From Bacteroidales bacterium UBA5515 (GTDB taxonomy: Bacteria > Bacteroidota > Bacteroidia > Bacteroidales > P3): 32,373 nt of DNA. The notes beneath the pieces were generated by a model that saw only the letters and a program-made list of their open reading frames with translations, was not told the origin of the DNA and did not search any database. This document shows positions 30,345 to 32,373 of the stretch, piece after piece. Numbering within the stretch: the first letter of the stretch is position 1; the number at the start of each line of letters is the position of its first letter. The stretch covers positions 39,607 through 71,979 of the forward strand of contig DIOL01000001.1 of assembly GCA_002423895.1 (NCBI GenBank), given 5' to 3'. The position numbers and the translations under genes are program-made.

Positions 30345-31376
30345 TTAATGATTATCAGGGAGTTTTAAGTTGACTAAATCATCTTTAGTGACAGGGAAAT
30401 TTATATAAGGCTTGCCAATATCTTCCAATAAAATAAACCTAAATTCATTATTGATATTTTTCTTATCAGCATTAAGATAATTAATAACCAAATCAATATC
30501 CTCTTGAATATCTATTATTTTGTAATTCTTCTTTAAGAATTTATAAATTTCTTGAGCCTTATCATTAGGAAAAGATAATTTTGCTTCTGATAACATAATG
30601 GCATAGAACATTCCAGAAGCAACAGCCTCTCCATGCAACAGGTCAATGTTTTTCAAAAGAGCAACACTCTCAAAAGCATGAGCAAGGCTATGTCCAAAAT
30701 TAAGAATCTTTCTTCTTTCTTTTTCATACATATCCTCTTTCACAATTCTTTTCTTAAACTTAATGCAACTCTCAATAAATTTATAGTCAAATCCTTCCTT
30801 TTTATTGTTCCATGGACTGCCCTTTGTGTCTAATTTTTCCCAAAGCTTTTCATCCAAAAGACAGGCTTTAAACATTTCAGCAGCTCCATTTAGAACTTGT
30901 CTTTTTTTCAAAGAATCAAGAAATTCATAATGAATGCAGGTAATTGTGTTGGTGTTGAAAGTCCCAATTTGATTTTTCACTTCTCCAACATTTACTCCAG
31001 TTTTTCCTCCAATGGAAGCATCTACCATTGCCAAAAGAGTTGTTGGAATAGCAATATGTTGAATTCCTCTTTTAAAAATAGAGGCAATAAACCCACCAAT
31101 ATCAGTAATAACTCCACCTCCTAAAGAAATTAAAATACTTTCTTTATCTGCGGAAGATTCAATCATTGCCTGGCATAAATTTTCAACAATGCTTAATGAT
31201 TTACTTCTTTCTCCTGATTCAATTTCAAGAACTTCAGCCCCATAAAGCTCTTCAACATTTTCAATTAAGATAGGAAGGCAATTGGCATAAGTATTTTCAT
31301 CCAGAAGGATGAATTTTTTAGAATTAGGTTTTTTAGAAAGAAAGTCTTGAAGAAATGATAAATTCTGTTTCTTCAT
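30345..31376 (-). CDS. aroB: 3-Dehydroquinate synthase
   Basis: Second step of the shikimate pathway, converting DAHP to 3-dehydroquinate with NAD+ and a divalent metal. At 343 residues it has normal length. Motifs seen are SLGGGVITDIGGFIASIFKRGI (NAD-binding glycine-rich turn, about 84-105), IPTTLLAMVDASIGGKTGVNV (about 110-130), and LNFGHSLAHAFES plus LLHGEAVASGM (histidine metal ligands near 226 and 243). KNQIGTF and AAEMFKACLL are also conserved. It starts 5 bases after the recQ stop, so the two are co-transcribed. There is no obvious terminator behind it, but a separate promoter precedes the next gene. Confidence 0.95.
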   Translation of the reverse strand: MKKQNLSFLQDFLSKKPNSKKFILLDENTYANCLPILIENVEELYGAEVLEIESGERSKSLSIVENLCQAMIESSADKESILISLGGGVITDIGGFIASIFKRGIQHIAIPTTLLAMVDASIGGKTGVNVGEVKNQIGTFNTNTITCIHYEFLDSLKKRQVLNGAAEMFKACLLDEKLWEKLDTKGSPWNNKKEGFDYKFIESCIKFKKRIVKEDMYEKERRKILNFGHSLAHAFESVALLKNIDLLHGEAVASGMFYAIMLSEAKLSFPNDKAQEIYKFLKKNYKIIDIQEDIDLVINYLNADKKNINNEFRFILLEDIGKPYINFPVTKDDLVNLKLPDNH

Positions 31377-31381
31377 AACTA

Positions 31382-32373
31382 TTAACCGAATTTAGAAAAG
31401 AAAACTATTCTCATAAGTCTTACTTCTTCCTCAGTGTATTCTTCTTCTCCAAGTTCTTCAAGGATTTCCGAAACATTATCATTCTCGTTTTCTCTTAAAA
31501 GTTCTAAAATATCCTCTTGATGATATGGGTCTACAGTTTCATCAATATAATATTGTATATCGAGTTTTGTTCCAGAAGCAACAATACTTTCTATTTCATT
31601 TAATAGATCATCCATAAGAAGATTCTTTGCAACTGCAATATCCTCCAATGGAAGTTTCTTGTCAATACTTTTAATAATATAAACCTTTAATCCAGATTTA
31701 TTAACAATGCTCTTAACAATTAAATCCTGAGGACGTTCTATCTCATTTTCTTCAACATATTTCTTAATAGTTTGAATAAATGGTTCTCCATATTTTTGAG
31801 CTTTGCTTAAACCAACTCCAATAATCTGACGCATTTCCTCCATATTAATTGGATATTGAATAGTCATATCTTCAAGCGAACGGTCTTCAAATATAACATA
31901 AGGAGGTAAGTTTTCCTTTGTCGCAATTTTCTTCCTCATGTCTTTAAGAATACTGAAAAGAACCATATCAACTCCACCTCCATCACTTCCAGTTACTATT
32001 GTTGATTCAATATCTTCTTCTGCATTTTCGTAGTCATGATCTTCTGCAACCAAAATAGGGTAAGATTTCTTTAAAAATCTAAATCCTTCCTGAGTGAGCT
32101 TTAAAACTCCGTAGTTTTCAATTTCCTTAATTAAAAGGTTTTCAATTAAAGCTTGACGAATTACAGCCTTCCAATAAGTAAATTTCTTTTCATCTCCAAT
32201 AGCCCAATTGGAAATGTTTTTAAAGGCTTTAGTTTGACCAGTGCTAACACCAACCAAAATATTTGCAATATCAATAGACTTGAGTATTTGTTTTACTTCC
32301 AAAACAGTTTCAAGAACAATTTCTATATCTTCGGTTGCATCAACTCTTGGTTTTGGATTTAAACAATTATCGC
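31382..32373 (-). CDS. recQ: ATP-dependent DNA helicase RecQ, C-terminal part (5' end outside window)
   Basis: The frame is open from the window edge. The codons just inside it read DNCLNPKPRVDATEDIEIVLETV, the end of the RecQ zinc-binding (CxxC) segment, so the helicase core lies outside. Then come the RQC winged helix (about 60 residues; TYWKAVIRQALIENLLIKEIENYGVLKLTQEGFRFL) and an HRDC domain (PYVIFEDRSLEDMTIQYPINMEEMRQIIGVGLSKAQKYGEPFIQTIKKY). A helical tail follows (DILELLRENENDNVSEILEELGEEEYTEEEVRLMR) that may be a helix-turn-helix. RecQ unwinds DNA 3' to 5' in repair of forks and recombination. A TTG at 32302 could be mistaken for a start but lies inside the conserved sequence. The gene precedes aroB by 5 bases. 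Confidence 0.93.
   Translation of the reverse strand, partial: DNCLNPKPRVDATEDIEIVLETVLEVKQILKSIDIANILVGVSTGQTKAFKNISNWAIGDEKKFTYWKAVIRQALIENLLIKEIENYGVLKLTQEGFRFLKKSYPILVAEDHDYENAEEDIESTIVTGSDGGGVDMVLFSILKDMRKKIATKENLPPYVIFEDRSLEDMTIQYPINMEEMRQIIGVGLSKAQKYGEPFIQTIKKYVEENEIERPQDLIVKSIVNKSGLKVYIIKSIDKKLPLEDIAVAKNLLMDDLLNEIESIVASGTKLDIQYYIDETVDPYHQEDILELLRENENDNVSEILEELGEEEYTEEEVRLMRIVFFSKFG

Noticed and set aside
32300..32302. TTG as start of a separate gene ending at 31382
   Set aside because: The frame continues upstream into the RecQ zinc-binding motif DNCLNP, so the TTG is an internal leucine codon.

Overview
The window is AT-rich DNA from a member of the Bacteroidota, most likely an anaerobic or microaerophilic Bacteroidales-type bacterium. 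The evidence is a Bacteroidota-style LptE lipoprotein, a protein with a type IX secretion (T9SS) C-terminal sorting domain, a DUF2723 glycosyltransferase, a DUF4296 lipoprotein, a complete Na+-translocating NADH:quinone reductase operon (nqrABCDEF), many signal peptides ending in SFSQ/NAQ-like sites, and promoter-like TAnnTTTG (-7) boxes. No rRNA, tRNA, CRISPR array, transposase or integrase gene was recognised.

Layout. (1) 1-4396, plus strand: a tightly packed, partly overlapping housekeeping run: lpxK (3' part only), purine nucleoside phosphorylase, Nif3-like protein, coiled-coil/zinc-ribbon protein and dihydroorotase. It ends in a very long, perfect terminator hairpin. (2) 4581-6394, plus: two unknown exported proteins, one with TPR repeats. 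(3) 6656-12445, plus: nqrABCDEF, the sodium-pumping NADH dehydrogenase. (4) 12446-13940: a disturbed region. It has a REP-like inverted pair directly after nqrF, one exported orphan on the minus strand, a second diverged copy of the last ~75 codons of nqrF with its own terminator, and a set of AT-rich direct and inverted repeats. (5) 13941-21057, minus: an apparent operon DUF4296 lipoprotein - yifB/comM - M28 peptidase fused to an outer-membrane barrel - GH16-like lipoprotein - GH29 alpha-L-fucosidase. The last three form an exported degradative set. (6) 21207-23969, plus: ychF, an exported protein with a barrel-like C-terminus, and a 69-residue membrane protein with a good promoter. (7) 24004-25257, minus: an ICMT-like methyltransferase and a membrane orphan. 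(8) 25258-25742: a noncoding region with two adjacent families of four tandem repeats each, the most conspicuous unexplained noncoding signal here. (9) 25743-32373, minus: a DUF2723 glycosyltransferase, lptE, a T9SS cargo protein, aroB and the C-terminal part of recQ.

Most of the genes are conventional core genes. The parts worth a second look are the nqrF 3'-end duplication with its REP-like element, the composite repeat array at 25497-25680, and the peptidase-barrel fusion in the glycan/protein-degrading operon.
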